DNA from: CBDFHV01 sp965247705
GTDB taxonomy: Bacteria > Pseudomonadota > Alphaproteobacteria > Rhodospirillales > CAMCUA01
DNA length: 64,000 nucleotides
NCBI GenBank assembly: GCA_965247705.1
Contig: CBDFHV010000082.1
Location: 62,001 to 126,000 of the forward strand
Reading direction: 5' to 3'
Shown here: in pieces, positions 44,570 through 53,634 of the stretch
How positions within the stretch are numbered: the first letter of the stretch is position 1
Layout: every line of letters starts with the position of its first letter
Notes under the pieces: generated by a model
What the model saw: only the letters and a program-made list of their open reading frames with translations
What the model was told of the DNA's origin: nothing
Database searches by the model: none
Translations under genes and position numbers: made by a program

Positions 44570-44660
44570 GGCGGACAGTGTGAAGTCAGACGCTGGAGAC
44601 GGCAAGCCCCACGCCAAGCCCACGCCAAGCCACATGCCCCGGGAGCCGCGCAAAGGAATG

Positions 44661-44680
44661 GGCCCCCCGTACGGGGGGCC
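44661..44680. terminator. Perfect 20-bp GC palindrome, possible terminator
   Basis: GGCCCCCCGT followed by ACGGGGGGCC, a perfect inverted repeat, lies 28 bp downstream of the small minus-strand gene 44708-44968 and before the Nudix gene. The T-run after the hairpin on the minus strand is weak (ATTCCTTT), so termination is plausible, not certain. Confidence 0.45.
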
Positions 44681-44707
44681 GGCTAATGTCGGAATACGAC
44701 TTTTGGG

Positions 44708-44968
44708 TCAGGCCGTAATGTTGAGGTTCTGACCCCGGTCAGCCGTGACGGTGCCCGCCAGGTCCTCGCTGGCAGAGTCCGCAACGCGATCCTGGCGTTG
44801 CGCCGCAAGCTCATCTTGGCTCCGTGTGGTCCCCTCGGTGACGGACGTCGTCACCTCTGTGGGCTGGGTCACCGACTCGGATTGCGCCGGCTGCGCGTTC
44901 TGTCGCGATTGCTGTAGACCGTCCAAAGATGGATAGGCCCCGGCACCAGATCCTATGTCCGCAGGCAT
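44708..44968 (-). CDS. Small hypothetical protein, 86 residues
   Basis: It has 86 residues from ATG at 44968, with AGGAGAGG 5 nt upstream, a strong ribosome site. It is composed largely of Gln, Ser, Thr and Ala with little hydrophobic core (QQSRQNAQPAQSESVTQPTE), ending RGQNLNITA. It is probably disordered. The family is not recognised. It is divergent from truA. Confidence 0.6.
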   Translation of the reverse strand: MPADIGSGAGAYPSLDGLQQSRQNAQPAQSESVTQPTEVTTSVTEGTTRSQDELAAQRQDRVADSASEDLAGTVTADRGQNLNITA

Positions 44969-45078
44969 TCTTGCCTCTCCTATCGAAAGTTATGTCTCGA
45001 CCGCACTATTGAGATCATCTCACATTTGCGGGAAAAAGAAAACCTAACCATTCGTATGGGTACGGTGAGACGTGGCGT

Positions 45079-45858
45079 ATGCGATTTCGGATTACCCTGG
45101 AATACGACGGCCGAGGCTTCGTGGGCTGGCAGCGCCAGGCGAACGGTCTCGGCGTGCAGGAAGCCGTGGAAACGGCCATTTTTCGTTTCACAGGCGAAAC
45201 AACGACCGTTTTCGGTGCCGGACGGACGGATTCGGGGGTTCATGCCGCGGGACAGGTGGCCCATTTCGATCTGAATCGGGACGCCGCGCCCGACACCGTG
45301 CGCGACGCCCTCAACTTCCACCTCAAGCCGCTTGCGGTCTCCATCCTCGAGGCGGAGCTCGCCCGGCCGGGCTTTCACGCCCGCTTCGACGCTACCGCGC
45401 GCGCCTACACCTATACGATCCTGAACCGGCGGCCGCCACCGGTTCTCGACCGGGGTCGAGTCTGGTGGGCGCCCCGCCCGCTGGACGTCGAGGCCATGAA
45501 CGGGGCCGCCCAGCGTCTGGCGGGACACCATGACTTCACCACCTTCCGTGCGGCCCAATGCCAGGCCCGCTCCCCCTTGCGCACCCTCGACCGTCTGTGG
45601 GTATTGCGGGACCGCGAGCGGGTGATCATCCATGCCCGGGCGCGCTCGTTCCTGCACCATCAAGTTCGCAACATAACCGGGACCCTGGTCCTGGTGGGGG
45701 AAGGCAAATGGACCGCGGACGACGTTTCGGCGGCGCTGAAAGCCCGCGACCGCGCCGCCGGCGGACAGACGGCGCCGGCCGAAGGCCTCTGCCTGACGGG
45801 GGTCTCCTATGGCGATACCGCGCAGGCCGAGCGGCCGCCTATAGAAACCCGTCGGTAA
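45079..45858 (+). CDS. truA: tRNA pseudouridine(38-40) synthase TruA
   Basis: The protein has 259 residues. The catalytic Asp is D51 in FGAGRTDSGVHA. Other conserved blocks are YDGRGFVGWQRQ, FHARFDATARAYTYTI, HDFTTFRAAQCQ and SFLHHQVRNITGTLVLVGEG. It modifies positions 38-40 of the tRNA anticodon arm. Its 3' end overlaps by 20 bp the oppositely transcribed membrane-protein gene. In many alphaproteobacteria truA follows fmt; here it is 33 kb away. Confidence 0.95.
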   Translation: MRFRITLEYDGRGFVGWQRQANGLGVQEAVETAIFRFTGETTTVFGAGRTDSGVHAAGQVAHFDLNRDAAPDTVRDALNFHLKPLAVSILEAELARPGFHARFDATARAYTYTILNRRPPPVLDRGRVWWAPRPLDVEAMNGAAQRLAGHHDFTTFRAAQCQARSPLRTLDRLWVLRDRERVIIHARARSFLHHQVRNITGTLVLVGEGKWTADDVSAALKARDRAAGGQTAPAEGLCLTGVSYGDTAQAERPPIETRR

Positions 45859-46405
45859 GCGCCTGCACCAGGACGCTCAGAACCAGATCCACCATGACCA
45901 CGCCCACCGCCGCGATCCCGCCAATGTCAAGAGCGGTGCGGGCGATGAACCAGGTGTAGGCGAGGATCAGCATCAGCGCGACAAAGCCCAAAAACTGGCC
46001 GGTTCCCGGCGATACCGCGCCACTCATCGACAGCAAGGCAACCAAAATCTGGGGTGGGTTCCACAGCACCGCCGACCAGTTGTAAGCAACGATGTAGCGC
46101 ACGAATCGGCGCTCGCAGTCCAGAATCTGGCACAGGTAGAACGCGGCCAGGGGAAAGGCGGTCCAGCCAATAACGTAGGATATGGCCTCAACGAAACCGA
46201 ACCGGGCGCCACTGACCGCCATGTCTTCCGACGCGAACGCAACGACCAGAAACACCGCGTAAAGGGGTGCGATGATGACGGCGGCGCCGAAGGACCGCCA
46301 AAAGGCGGTCTCGCTGTCTTCGAAAAAGCTCAGTCCACGCGGGTCGCGGCGGGCCAGCCGGTAGGCGCCGTAGAGCGCGGCCATAACCTCCCGCGATGTC
46401 AGCAT
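45839..46405 (-). CDS. Membrane protein (Yip1-like), 188 residues
   Basis: The protein has 188 residues from ATG at 46405, overlapping the dapE stop by 7 bp. About five hydrophobic helices follow a cytosolic segment (REVMAALYGAYRLARRDPRGLSFFE), with LCQILDCERRFVRYIVAYNW in the middle. The arrangement resembles Yip1-domain proteins often found beside dapE and truA in alphaproteobacteria. The function is unknown. Confidence 0.75.
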   Translation of the reverse strand: MLTSREVMAALYGAYRLARRDPRGLSFFEDSETAFWRSFGAAVIIAPLYAVFLVVAFASEDMAVSGARFGFVEAISYVIGWTAFPLAAFYLCQILDCERRFVRYIVAYNWSAVLWNPPQILVALLSMSGAVSPGTGQFLGFVALMLILAYTWFIARTALDIGGIAAVGVVMVDLVLSVLVQALTDGFL

Positions 46406-47565
46406 GCCGCGCCGTCGGCGAACCAGCCGCCAAGAATGACTTCGTAGACGCGGCTGAGCCGTTCGATATCCGCCACCGGCACGTTCTCGTTGACCTGATG
46501 CATGGTCGAGCCGGACAGCCCAAACTCCACCACCGGGCAGTGGTCCTTGATGAATCGCGCGTCCGACGTTCCGCCGGTGGTGCTGAGTTCCGGCGTCCGG
46601 CCGGTGACTTTCCGTATCGCATCGGCCACCACGTCGCTCAGCCGGCCCGGCGGGGTGAGGAAGGACTCCCCCGACACCGACACCGTCAGTTCGTAGACGG
46701 CTCCCGAAGCATCGCAGCGTTGCCTGATCCAACGGCTTAGGCTGTCGCCGCCGTGGAGGTCGTTGAAGCGAATATTAAACCGGGCCTTGGCCGCGGCCGG
46801 GATGACGTTGGTGGTCGGGTTCCCCACCTCCAGGTCGGTCAGGGCAAGGGTACTCGGCTGGAAATGGGTGCTACCCGTATCCAGAGGTTTCGACTCCAGA
46901 TCGGCGAGGATAGCGACAAGGCGGGAAATGGGGTTGTCCGCCAGATGGGGATAGGCGGCGTGCCCTTGGCGCCCTTTCACGGTCAGCCATGCGTTGAGGC
47001 TGCCACGGCGGCCGATTTTCATCATCTCGCCCAGCGCACCGGGGTTCGTCGGCTCGCCGACGACACAGGCGTCCAGGGATTCGCCCCGGTCGGCCAGCCA
47101 CTTCAGCACTTTGACGGTGCCGTTGATCGCCGGGCCTTCCTCATCGCCGGTGATCAGAAGGCTTACCGAGCCACCGAAATCCGGCCCCCGCCGGCCGACG
47201 AAACGGCTGGCGGCGGCAACGAATGCGGCGATGGCCCCCTTCATGTCCGCCGCGCCGCGACCGACAAGGCGATCGTCCACCACCTCGGCGGCGAAGGGGT
47301 CCTGGTGCCAGCCGTCCCGATCCCCCGGCGGCACCACGTCCGTGTGCCCGGCGAAGCAAAGGTTGGGCGAGGCTGTTCCGAAACGGGCATAGAGGTTATC
47401 CACGTCCGGGGTGCCCGGTTCCGAGAACGGCAGCCTATGGCAGGCAAACCCCAGCCCGCTCAGGGTCCGCTCCAGCAGGCCCAGGGCCCCGCCTTCTTCG
47501 GGGGTGACGCTGGGGCAGCGGATGAGGTCACGGGCCAGGGCGAGGGGGTCGACGGTTTCCGGCAA
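46399..47565 (-). CDS. dapE: Succinyl-diaminopimelate desuccinylase
   Basis: The protein has 388 residues from TTG at 47565 (no in-frame ATG or GTG fits). M20 zinc-site residues: H74 and D76 in FAGHTDVVPPGD, D107 in GRGAADMKG, E142-E143 in ITGDEEGPA, and E170s in VGEPTNP; the last His is in GSTMHQVNENV. It makes LL-diaminopimelate for lysine and peptidoglycan. dapD, usually adjacent in related genomes, is not between it and the HAD gene. Confidence 0.95.
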   Translation of the reverse strand: MPETVDPLALARDLIRCPSVTPEEGGALGLLERTLSGLGFACHRLPFSEPGTPDVDNLYARFGTASPNLCFAGHTDVVPPGDRDGWHQDPFAAEVVDDRLVGRGAADMKGAIAAFVAAASRFVGRRGPDFGGSVSLLITGDEEGPAINGTVKVLKWLADRGESLDACVVGEPTNPGALGEMMKIGRRGSLNAWLTVKGRQGHAAYPHLADNPISRLVAILADLESKPLDTGSTHFQPSTLALTDLEVGNPTTNVIPAAAKARFNIRFNDLHGGDSLSRWIRQRCDASGAVYELTVSVSGESFLTPPGRLSDVVADAIRKVTGRTPELSTTGGTSDARFIKDHCPVVEFGLSGSTMHQVNENVPVADIERLSRVYEVILGGWFADGAAC

Positions 47566-47631
47566 GGTTGGGGTCTCTCGGCAGGGGCGGCGACAATGAG
47601 CAGGGCCGCCGGAGGTGTCAACAAGACGGCA

Positions 47632-48324
47632 CTATTGGTCCTCCACCAGCGCCTCCAGCCAGGCCGCCAGATCGTCGATGACGTGGTGGACATGGTCGCC
47701 GTCGGCGCCGTCGGCGCCCCAGCGAGACCCGCTGCGCACCCATACGGTGGCCATGCCCAGTGCCGCCGCGGGGACCAGGTTGCGGGCGATGTCCTCGACC
47801 ATGACGGCGCGGCGGGGCTCGATATCGTGGCGATCCACCAGCTGGTCGTAGACCGCGGGTTCGGGCTTGGGGACGTAATCGGCGGCGGCGATGTCGAAGA
47901 CCGCCTCGAAGTGGCGCGCCACGCCCAGACGGTCGGTCACCCGTTCGGCATGGGCGACGGAGCCGTTGGTGAAGATGATCTTGCGACCCTCCAGCCGGGA
48001 CAGGGCCTGGTCCAGGGCGGGTGAGGGCGCGACCGCGGTCACATCGATGTCGTGGACGAACGCCATGTATGCCTCCGGGTCGACACCATGGCGTTCCATC
48101 AGGCCCCGCAGGCTGGTGCCGTAGTCCCGAAAATACTGCTTCTGCAGGGTTCGCGCCGCCACCGGATCCAAGTCCAAGAGGTTGCCGATGAAGGCGCCGA
48201 TTCGCACGTCCACCTGAGCGAACAAGTTCGACGCCGCCGGATAGAGGGTGTTGTCCAGGTCGAATATCCACGTCTCGGCGGCGCGCAGTTGGGCGGGGTC
48301 TTTTCGATCCTGAATGTAGTTCAT
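47632..48324 (-). CDS. HAD pyrimidine 5'-nucleotidase
   Basis: The protein has 230 residues. HAD motif I is IFDLDNTLY (D22, D24), motif II KIIFTNG, motif III KPEPAVYD, and motif IV MVEDIARNLVPAA. The PAASNLFAQVDVRIGAFI cap start is typical of the SDT1/YjjG-like pyrimidine nucleotidases. In related genomes this gene often sits between argB and dapD; here it is separated from argB by the cyclase/DUF2336 block. Confidence 0.88.
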   Translation of the reverse strand: MNYIQDRKDPAQLRAAETWIFDLDNTLYPAASNLFAQVDVRIGAFIGNLLDLDPVAARTLQKQYFRDYGTSLRGLMERHGVDPEAYMAFVHDIDVTAVAPSPALDQALSRLEGRKIIFTNGSVAHAERVTDRLGVARHFEAVFDIAAADYVPKPEPAVYDQLVDRHDIEPRRAVMVEDIARNLVPAAALGMATVWVRSGSRWGADGADGDHVHHVIDDLAAWLEALVEDQ

Positions 48325-48464
48325 GCCTTCCTATGACCGATGGGGCGGGATCGTGGCAAGGACCAATCCGTCGTGGCCACTATCCGTGTGATCACTTGAT
48401 GCCCCCTGCGCCATGGAGACTATGGCATTCACTTCGCCAAGTCCCTATGAGGAAGGAGAACGAC

Positions 48465-50291
48465 TTGAGGCGCGGAATCGCGGAGGCTACTCTTCCGCGC
48501 GTGGGTTCACGCGACAGCGCAACACGGAAGTTCGGGTGGCGGATGGCAAGCGACGAAGGGTCCCGGCCACGGTTAATGGACGCTCTCGGTTTGGGCGCGC
48601 GCCGCGCCGCCTCCACGGGCGCGACCGGCGCGCGCAAGCTGGTCGCCCAGTACGAGGGCATGGCGATGGTGATCAAGGCTGACGGAACGGTCACCGCCGG
48701 CAACGACAAGGCATCACCCTTGGTCGCGCAATGGGACGACGGCGGCCTTCCCGGAATTCGATATCTCGTGCAGCAGGTTTTCCAGTCGGGAGCCGCCCAA
48801 TCGGCGCAGGACCAATGGCGGGAGGGGGAAAACACCAGCGTGATCGAGGCGACCGCAATGCCCGTCGACCGGGGCCGCGCGGTGCTGCTCCTCGGCCATG
48901 ACATCACCATGGAGCATAACCTGAAGACCGCGCTTGCCGATTCACGGCAGCGCTACAAGGATCTGGTCGACCTTTCCAGCGATTTCGGCTGGGAGGTGGG
49001 GCCCGAGGGCACGTTCGTGTTCGTATCCCCGCGAGGCGCTCTGGGATTCTCCCCGGATGGGCTTCTGGGTCGACGGCCGGCGGACTTCGTCAGCAATGCC
49101 GGGGACTATGCGCCCCTGCCGTTCGCGCCCCACGGCCCGATGGAGGACGTGGAAGTGTGGATGCGGCGCGAAAGTGGCGGACAGGCCTGCCTGCTGGTCT
49201 CCGCCATGCCGTTGCGGGGGCGCGATGGGGTCATTGTCGGCGCCCGGGGCACCTGCCGGGATATCACGGTGGAACGGGAACGGGAAGCCACCCTCGCCCA
49301 CGCCCACCATCGCGAACAGTTGATCCAATATGTACTCGGCACGATCCGCGATGAAGTGGAGCCGGGCCACATGTTGGAAGCCGCCGCCGGGGCCACGGCG
49401 CGGGCCCTCGGCGCCGCTGGCTGCCGTATTTATCGCGCCGCGATCGGCGACGGCGATGGGGCGGCGAGCCAACGGACTGCCGCCTCCTATGGGGATACCG
49501 ACGGCCTTGGCGATCTCGAGGGTTTTCTGGGCTCGACAGATCAGGCAAAGCCCATATTCGATGTGGATTTGGGCGGCTGGATCGTGCTCTTGGTGACGAC
49601 CCGCTACCGGCAAACGGCAAACGGTGCCATCGCCGTCTGGAAGCAGGCCGAATTGGGCGGCTGGAACGACGAGGATCGGTCGCTCATGGCGGAGATCGGC
49701 GGTCAACTGGGAATCGCCATCGAACAGATCATGAATCACGAGCGAATCGTCTCCCTGTCCCGATCCGACGAATTGACCGGGCTGCTGAACCGGCGCGCCT
49801 TCATGTCGGAGGACTTGCCCCGGCGACTGTCAAGACTGCATCGCAGCGGCCGTTTGGCCGCCCTCTTTTATCTGGATTTGGATAATTTCAAGATCGTCAA
49901 CGACACCTACGGCCATCGGCGGGGCGACGAGGTCCTCCTGGTGGTGCGCGATTTGTTGATCGAGCACTCCCGGCCACACGACGTCATCGCCCGGCTGGGC
50001 GGCGACGAATTCGCCATGTGGCTCGACGGCATGGGGCTGGAGGTGGCGCGGTCCCGCGCCCAAAGCTTGATCACCGCATCTCAGCGACTGCGGGCGTTTT
50101 CGGGCGCGCCCCAAAAGCCGCTGGGCCTGTCGGCGGGCGTGGCGGTCTACGATCCACGGCATCCGGAGACCCTGGAAGACCTGTTCGCTCGCGCCGATGC
50201 CGCCATGTACGCCGTCAAGCGCCGCGGCAAGGGAGGATTCGAAATCGCCCGGCCCGCGCGCCCGGCCATCCCCCCTCCGCAGCCGGACTGA
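48465..50291 (+). CDS. Diguanylate cyclase with PAS and GAF domains
   Basis: The protein has 608 residues from TTG at 48465, chosen because AAGGAG lies 6 nt upstream; ATG at 48447 or 48543 are alternatives. There are two PAS-like regions (about 50-150 and 155-275), a GAF-like region (about 290-435), then a GGDEF domain: SRSDELTGLLNRRAF, LDLDNFKIVNDTYGH, the I-site RPHD (503-506) and GGDEF (512-516). No EAL domain. It should make c-di-GMP with product inhibition; the signal is unknown. No transmembrane segment, so the sensor is cytoplasmic. Confidence 0.9.
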   Translation: MRRGIAEATLPRVGSRDSATRKFGWRMASDEGSRPRLMDALGLGARRAASTGATGARKLVAQYEGMAMVIKADGTVTAGNDKASPLVAQWDDGGLPGIRYLVQQVFQSGAAQSAQDQWREGENTSVIEATAMPVDRGRAVLLLGHDITMEHNLKTALADSRQRYKDLVDLSSDFGWEVGPEGTFVFVSPRGALGFSPDGLLGRRPADFVSNAGDYAPLPFAPHGPMEDVEVWMRRESGGQACLLVSAMPLRGRDGVIVGARGTCRDITVEREREATLAHAHHREQLIQYVLGTIRDEVEPGHMLEAAAGATARALGAAGCRIYRAAIGDGDGAASQRTAASYGDTDGLGDLEGFLGSTDQAKPIFDVDLGGWIVLLVTTRYRQTANGAIAVWKQAELGGWNDEDRSLMAEIGGQLGIAIEQIMNHERIVSLSRSDELTGLLNRRAFMSEDLPRRLSRLHRSGRLAALFYLDLDNFKIVNDTYGHRRGDEVLLVVRDLLIEHSRPHDVIARLGGDEFAMWLDGMGLEVARSRAQSLITASQRLRAFSGAPQKPLGLSAGVAVYDPRHPETLEDLFARADAAMYAVKRRGKGGFEIARPARPAIPPPQPD

Positions 50292-50304
50292 GGATGCGAA
50301 TTCC

Positions 50305-51594
50305 ATGAGCCTGTCGCGATCCCATACCGCTGGCGTACGGAGAGACGGCCTGTCCTATGGCCGCGCCAAGGCCTTGGCGCGCGACCAGGACCCGCGCGTT
50401 CGCGAGGCGCTGGCCGCCCGCACCGATGTCAGGCCGGAGATCCTCTACTTCCTCGCCGAAGATGAGGATCCCGCGGTTCGACGGGTGATCGCCGCCAATG
50501 CGGCCACCCCGACCCACGCCAGTGTCCGCCTGGCCGGCGACCGGGACGAGCAAGTCCGTGCCTGCCTGGCGGAACGCATCGCGACCCTGGCGCCAAGTCT
50601 CTCGCCGGTGGCCCGCGACAACTTGGAGCGCTTTACCTACGAGGCCCTCGACCTGCTGGTGCGCGACCAGGCCACCCGGGTGCGTCAGATCATCTCCGAA
50701 GCCTTGAAAGAGGTTTCCGACGCGCCAACCGATGTGATCGGACAGCTGGCCCGGGACGTCGAACTGGTGGTATGCGAGCCGGTCCTCGAATTCTCCCCCG
50801 TTTTGACCGACGCTGACTTGCTGGAAGTGATCTGGACGGGTCCCGTCGGCGGCGCCCTGGAGGCAATCGGCCGACGCCGGGAGGTGAGCGCATCGGTGGC
50901 CGAGGCCATCGTGGCCAGCGACGACGAATCCGCCATCACCGTGCTGCTGGGAAATTCCAGCGCCCAAATTCGCGAAGAGACCCTGGATCAGCTCATCGAT
51001 CGGGCCGCTACCGTGACGGCCTGGCACGCGCCCCTGGTGCGCCGCCCCCGTCTGCCGTTCGGTGCGGCTGCCCGCCTGGCTGTCTTCGTGGCCGACACAC
51101 TTCTCGGCGAGTTGCAGGATCGTCGGGACCTGGACACGGAGAGCCTCGCACAAGTACGTGACTTGGTCCGGGACCGTCTGGCGGCGGCCGAGGGCGAGGA
51201 AGGGGCGGACGGCGCCGAGGAGGCGAGCGGCGAAGATGCCGAAGTCCGCGCCCGCCGGCTTTTCAATGCCGGGCGCCTGGACGAGGATCGGATCGGTACC
51301 GCTGTCCGCCGTGGGGATCCGGACTTCGTCACCCATGCCCTTGCCCTCAAGGCCAGCGTGTCCGTGGAAGCGGTTGCCCGAGCCTTTGTCAACTACAGCG
51401 CCAAGGGCGTGCTGGCACTGTGCTGGAAGTCGGCGCTATCGGTGGGATGCGCCGTGGAAATCCAGCGCCGCTTGGCGCGAATCCCACCAAAGAACCTGAT
51501 CGGCGTGGGAAAGACCGACTATCCCTTGAGCCGCCCCGACATGCTGTGGCAACTGGAGTTTCTCGAGGACTTGGTTCGCCGCGCCGGCCGTTGA
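50305..51594 (+). CDS. DUF2336 domain protein
   Basis: The protein has 429 residues from ATG at 50305, 13 bp after the cyclase stop. HEAT-like helical repeats begin DPRVREALAARTDVRPEILYFLAEDEDPAVRRVIAAN and continue through SSAQIREETLDQLIDRA, followed by an acidic linker (AEGEEGADGAEEASGED) and a C-terminal helical domain. DUF2336 proteins are common in Rhodospirillales and Rhizobiales and often co-occur with signalling genes. Coupling to the diguanylate cyclase suggests a c-di-GMP-linked role, which is inference. Confidence 0.85.
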   Translation: MSLSRSHTAGVRRDGLSYGRAKALARDQDPRVREALAARTDVRPEILYFLAEDEDPAVRRVIAANAATPTHASVRLAGDRDEQVRACLAERIATLAPSLSPVARDNLERFTYEALDLLVRDQATRVRQIISEALKEVSDAPTDVIGQLARDVELVVCEPVLEFSPVLTDADLLEVIWTGPVGGALEAIGRRREVSASVAEAIVASDDESAITVLLGNSSAQIREETLDQLIDRAATVTAWHAPLVRRPRLPFGAAARLAVFVADTLLGELQDRRDLDTESLAQVRDLVRDRLAAAEGEEGADGAEEASGEDAEVRARRLFNAGRLDEDRIGTAVRRGDPDFVTHALALKASVSVEAVARAFVNYSAKGVLALCWKSALSVGCAVEIQRRLARIPPKNLIGVGKTDYPLSRPDMLWQLEFLEDLVRRAGR

Positions 51595-51595
51595 C

Positions 51596-51922
51596 CTAGT
51601 GGTCCAAATCTAACAGATGGTACCCATACGACGACCGACTAAGTTCATCCGGCCAGGCGCGGGACGCGTAGCGATGCTGTCGCATCGCGAGCGTCCCGCA
51701 ACGCCGCCGGGGGGTCTCAGGGGGAGCCCCCCCGGATTTCGATCCCGGGGACACCCCGTGGCCCCGGGGGGCTCGGTCGGCTGCCCTCTGGGTCGCGTTT
51801 CCCGCTTCCTCGGGGCGTCAGGGACCCTTGTCGATGCGACAGCATCGACGGCGCGCCCCTTCCTGCCGAGGAAACGGGAAACGCGATCGTATGGGTACAA
51901 TCTGTTAGATTTGGACCACTAG
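51596..51922. mobile_element. 327-bp non-autonomous CTAG-bounded MITE with internal hairpins
   Basis: The ends are 36-bp inverted repeats differing at one position (CTAGTGGTCCAAATCTAACA...). There is no coding capacity. Strong hairpins inside: 51660-51698 (arms CGGGACGC/GCGTCCCG around GCGATGC-TGTC-GCATCGC), 51707-51735 (CCGGGGGG/CCCCCCCGG), and a long one, 51793-51886 (TCGCGTTTCCCG pairing CGGGAAACGCGA, with nested TTCCTCGG/CCGAGGAA, GGGGCG/CGCCCC and GTCGATGC/GCATCGAC). It sits between convergent genes, starting 2 bp after the DUF2336 stop. CTAG ends suggest mobilisation by an IS630-type transposase, not found in the window. Confidence 0.85.
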
Positions 51923-51933
51923 CGGAACCGCGC

Positions 51934-52875
51934 TTAATTGGCGGCGCGGATCAGTGTGCCGGAGCCCTGACCCGTAAAAATCTCCACCAGCAGGGCATGG
52001 GGCACCCGCCCGTCGATGATCACCGCGCCTTCCGCGCCCCGCTCGACGGCGTCGAGGCAGGTCTCGATCTTGGGGATCATCCCGCCGCTGACGATACCGT
52101 CGTCAATCAGGCGGCGGGCCTGGTCGGCGGAAAGCTCGGGGATCAGCTTGGCGTTGCTATCCAGGACCCCCGCCACGTCGGTGAGCATGAGCAGGCGCCG
52201 TGCGGCGATCGCCCCGGCGATCGCCCCGGCGGCGGTGTCGGCGTTGATGTTGAGGGTCTCGCCGTCCGGTCCGGTGCCGATGGGCGCCACCACCGGAATG
52301 ATTTCGTCGGAGTCCCGCAGCACGTTGAGGACCAGGGGATTGATCCGCTTCGGTTCCCCCACCAGTCCCAGGTCCAGCACCTTTTCGATATTGGAATCGG
52401 GGTCCCGCTTGGTACGGCGCAGGCGATCCGCCTGGATCAGGCCGCCGTCCTTGCCGCAGAGGCCAACACCGACGCCGCCCGCGGCGTTGATTTCGCTGAC
52501 GATCTGCTTGTTGATGGTCCCGGCAAGGACCATTTCCACCACCCCGACGGTGGCCTCGTCGGTCACCCGCAGGCCGTCGACGAATTCGCTCTGGATCTTC
52601 AAGCGTTGGAGCATGGCGCCGATCTGGGGACCGCCGCCGTGGACGACCACGGGATTGATGCCCACCTGCTTCAACAGCACCACGTCGCGGGCGAACTTGC
52701 GGGCCAGTTCCGGATCTCCCATGGCATGGCCGCCGTACTTGATCACGAAGGTCGCGCCCGAATAGCGCTTCATGAAGGGAAGCGCCTCGGACAGGGTCGC
52801 GGCCTGGGTCACGAGGTCGAGGGGTTGGTTGCCAGGGGCTGTGGATCCGGCTGGCGGCTCGGTCTTGTTGTTCAT
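51934..52875 (-). CDS. argB: Acetylglutamate kinase
   Basis: The protein has 313 residues from ATG at 52875. The active-site lysine K46 is in FVIKYGGHAMGD. The nucleotide-binding VVVHGGGPQIGAML and the later GDGETLNINADTAAGAIA and LTDVAGVLD blocks are intact. It catalyses the second step of arginine biosynthesis. It is the last gene of the minus-strand rpmH-to-argB cluster and ends 11 bp from the MITE. Confidence 0.95.
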   Translation of the reverse strand: MNNKTEPPAGSTAPGNQPLDLVTQAATLSEALPFMKRYSGATFVIKYGGHAMGDPELARKFARDVVLLKQVGINPVVVHGGGPQIGAMLQRLKIQSEFVDGLRVTDEATVGVVEMVLAGTINKQIVSEINAAGGVGVGLCGKDGGLIQADRLRRTKRDPDSNIEKVLDLGLVGEPKRINPLVLNVLRDSDEIIPVVAPIGTGPDGETLNINADTAAGAIAGAIAARRLLMLTDVAGVLDSNAKLIPELSADQARRLIDDGIVSGGMIPKIETCLDAVERGAEGAVIIDGRVPHALLVEIFTGQGSGTLIRAAN

Positions 52876-52917
52876 TGTCTTCCGAACCCTGAACGGCAAA
52901 CGAAAAGGGGCCGGAGC

Positions 52918-53634
52918 CTACTCCAACGGTTCCGACGGTGCCAGCATGGCGATGGCGGCCTGAAGTTCGGGGATACCAGCGCCCGTTCGGCTGCTGGTGG
53001 CGTGAACCCGCGGGTGGGCGGCCGGACGCCTTGCCAGTTCTCCACCCACGGAGTCCATGCGCGCTGTCAGCGCCACCGCCGGCGCCTTGTCGCACTTGGT
53101 GAGCACCACCTGATACGACGCCGCCGCCTTGTCGAGGCGGTCCATCACCCCCCGGTCGACGTCCTTGAGTCCATGGCGGGCGTCGATCAGCAGGTAGCAG
53201 CGCCGCAATCCCGGCCGGCCGCGCAGGTAGCCGTTGACCAGGTCGGTCCACGCGGCCACGCGATTTTTCGGCGCCTTGGCGAAGCCGTAACCGGGCAGAT
53301 CGACGAGGTTCAGGCGCTCCCCCAACACAAAGAAGTTCAGCTGCTGGGTGCGGCCGGGCTCGCGGGAGGTGCGGGCCAGGGTGCGGCGGCCGGTCAATGC
53401 GTTGACCAGGCTGGACTTGCCGACGTTGGAGCGCCCGGCGAAGGCGACTTCGGGCAGGGACGTGTCGGGCACCTGGTCAAGCTGGGCCGCGCCAAGGAGA
53501 AACCGGCAGTCCTGGGCGAACAACCAGCGGCCATACGCAAGGGCGTCCGGGTCTTCTTCCCCCGGTTTGTCGATTTGCCGGTCGGGGGTTGGGTCGATCA
53601 GACCGACACGCCCATGCGTTTCATGATCACCCAT
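52918..53634 (-). CDS. engB: Ribosome biogenesis GTPase EngB/YihA
   Basis: The protein has 238 residues from ATG at 53634, overlapping the yidC 3' end by 37 bp in another frame. P-loop GRSNVGKS (67-74), switch region RTQQLNFF, G3 LVDLPGYGFAKAP (110-122), G4 TKCD and the final SSRTGAGI. It is needed for 50S assembly in many bacteria. The N-terminal about 40 residues are longer than in E. coli. Confidence 0.93.
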   Translation of the reverse strand: MGDHETHGRVGLIDPTPDRQIDKPGEEDPDALAYGRWLFAQDCRFLLGAAQLDQVPDTSLPEVAFAGRSNVGKSSLVNALTGRRTLARTSREPGRTQQLNFFVLGERLNLVDLPGYGFAKAPKNRVAAWTDLVNGYLRGRPGLRRCYLLIDARHGLKDVDRGVMDRLDKAAASYQVVLTKCDKAPAVALTARMDSVGGELARRPAAHPRVHATSSRTGAGIPELQAAIAMLAPSEPLE

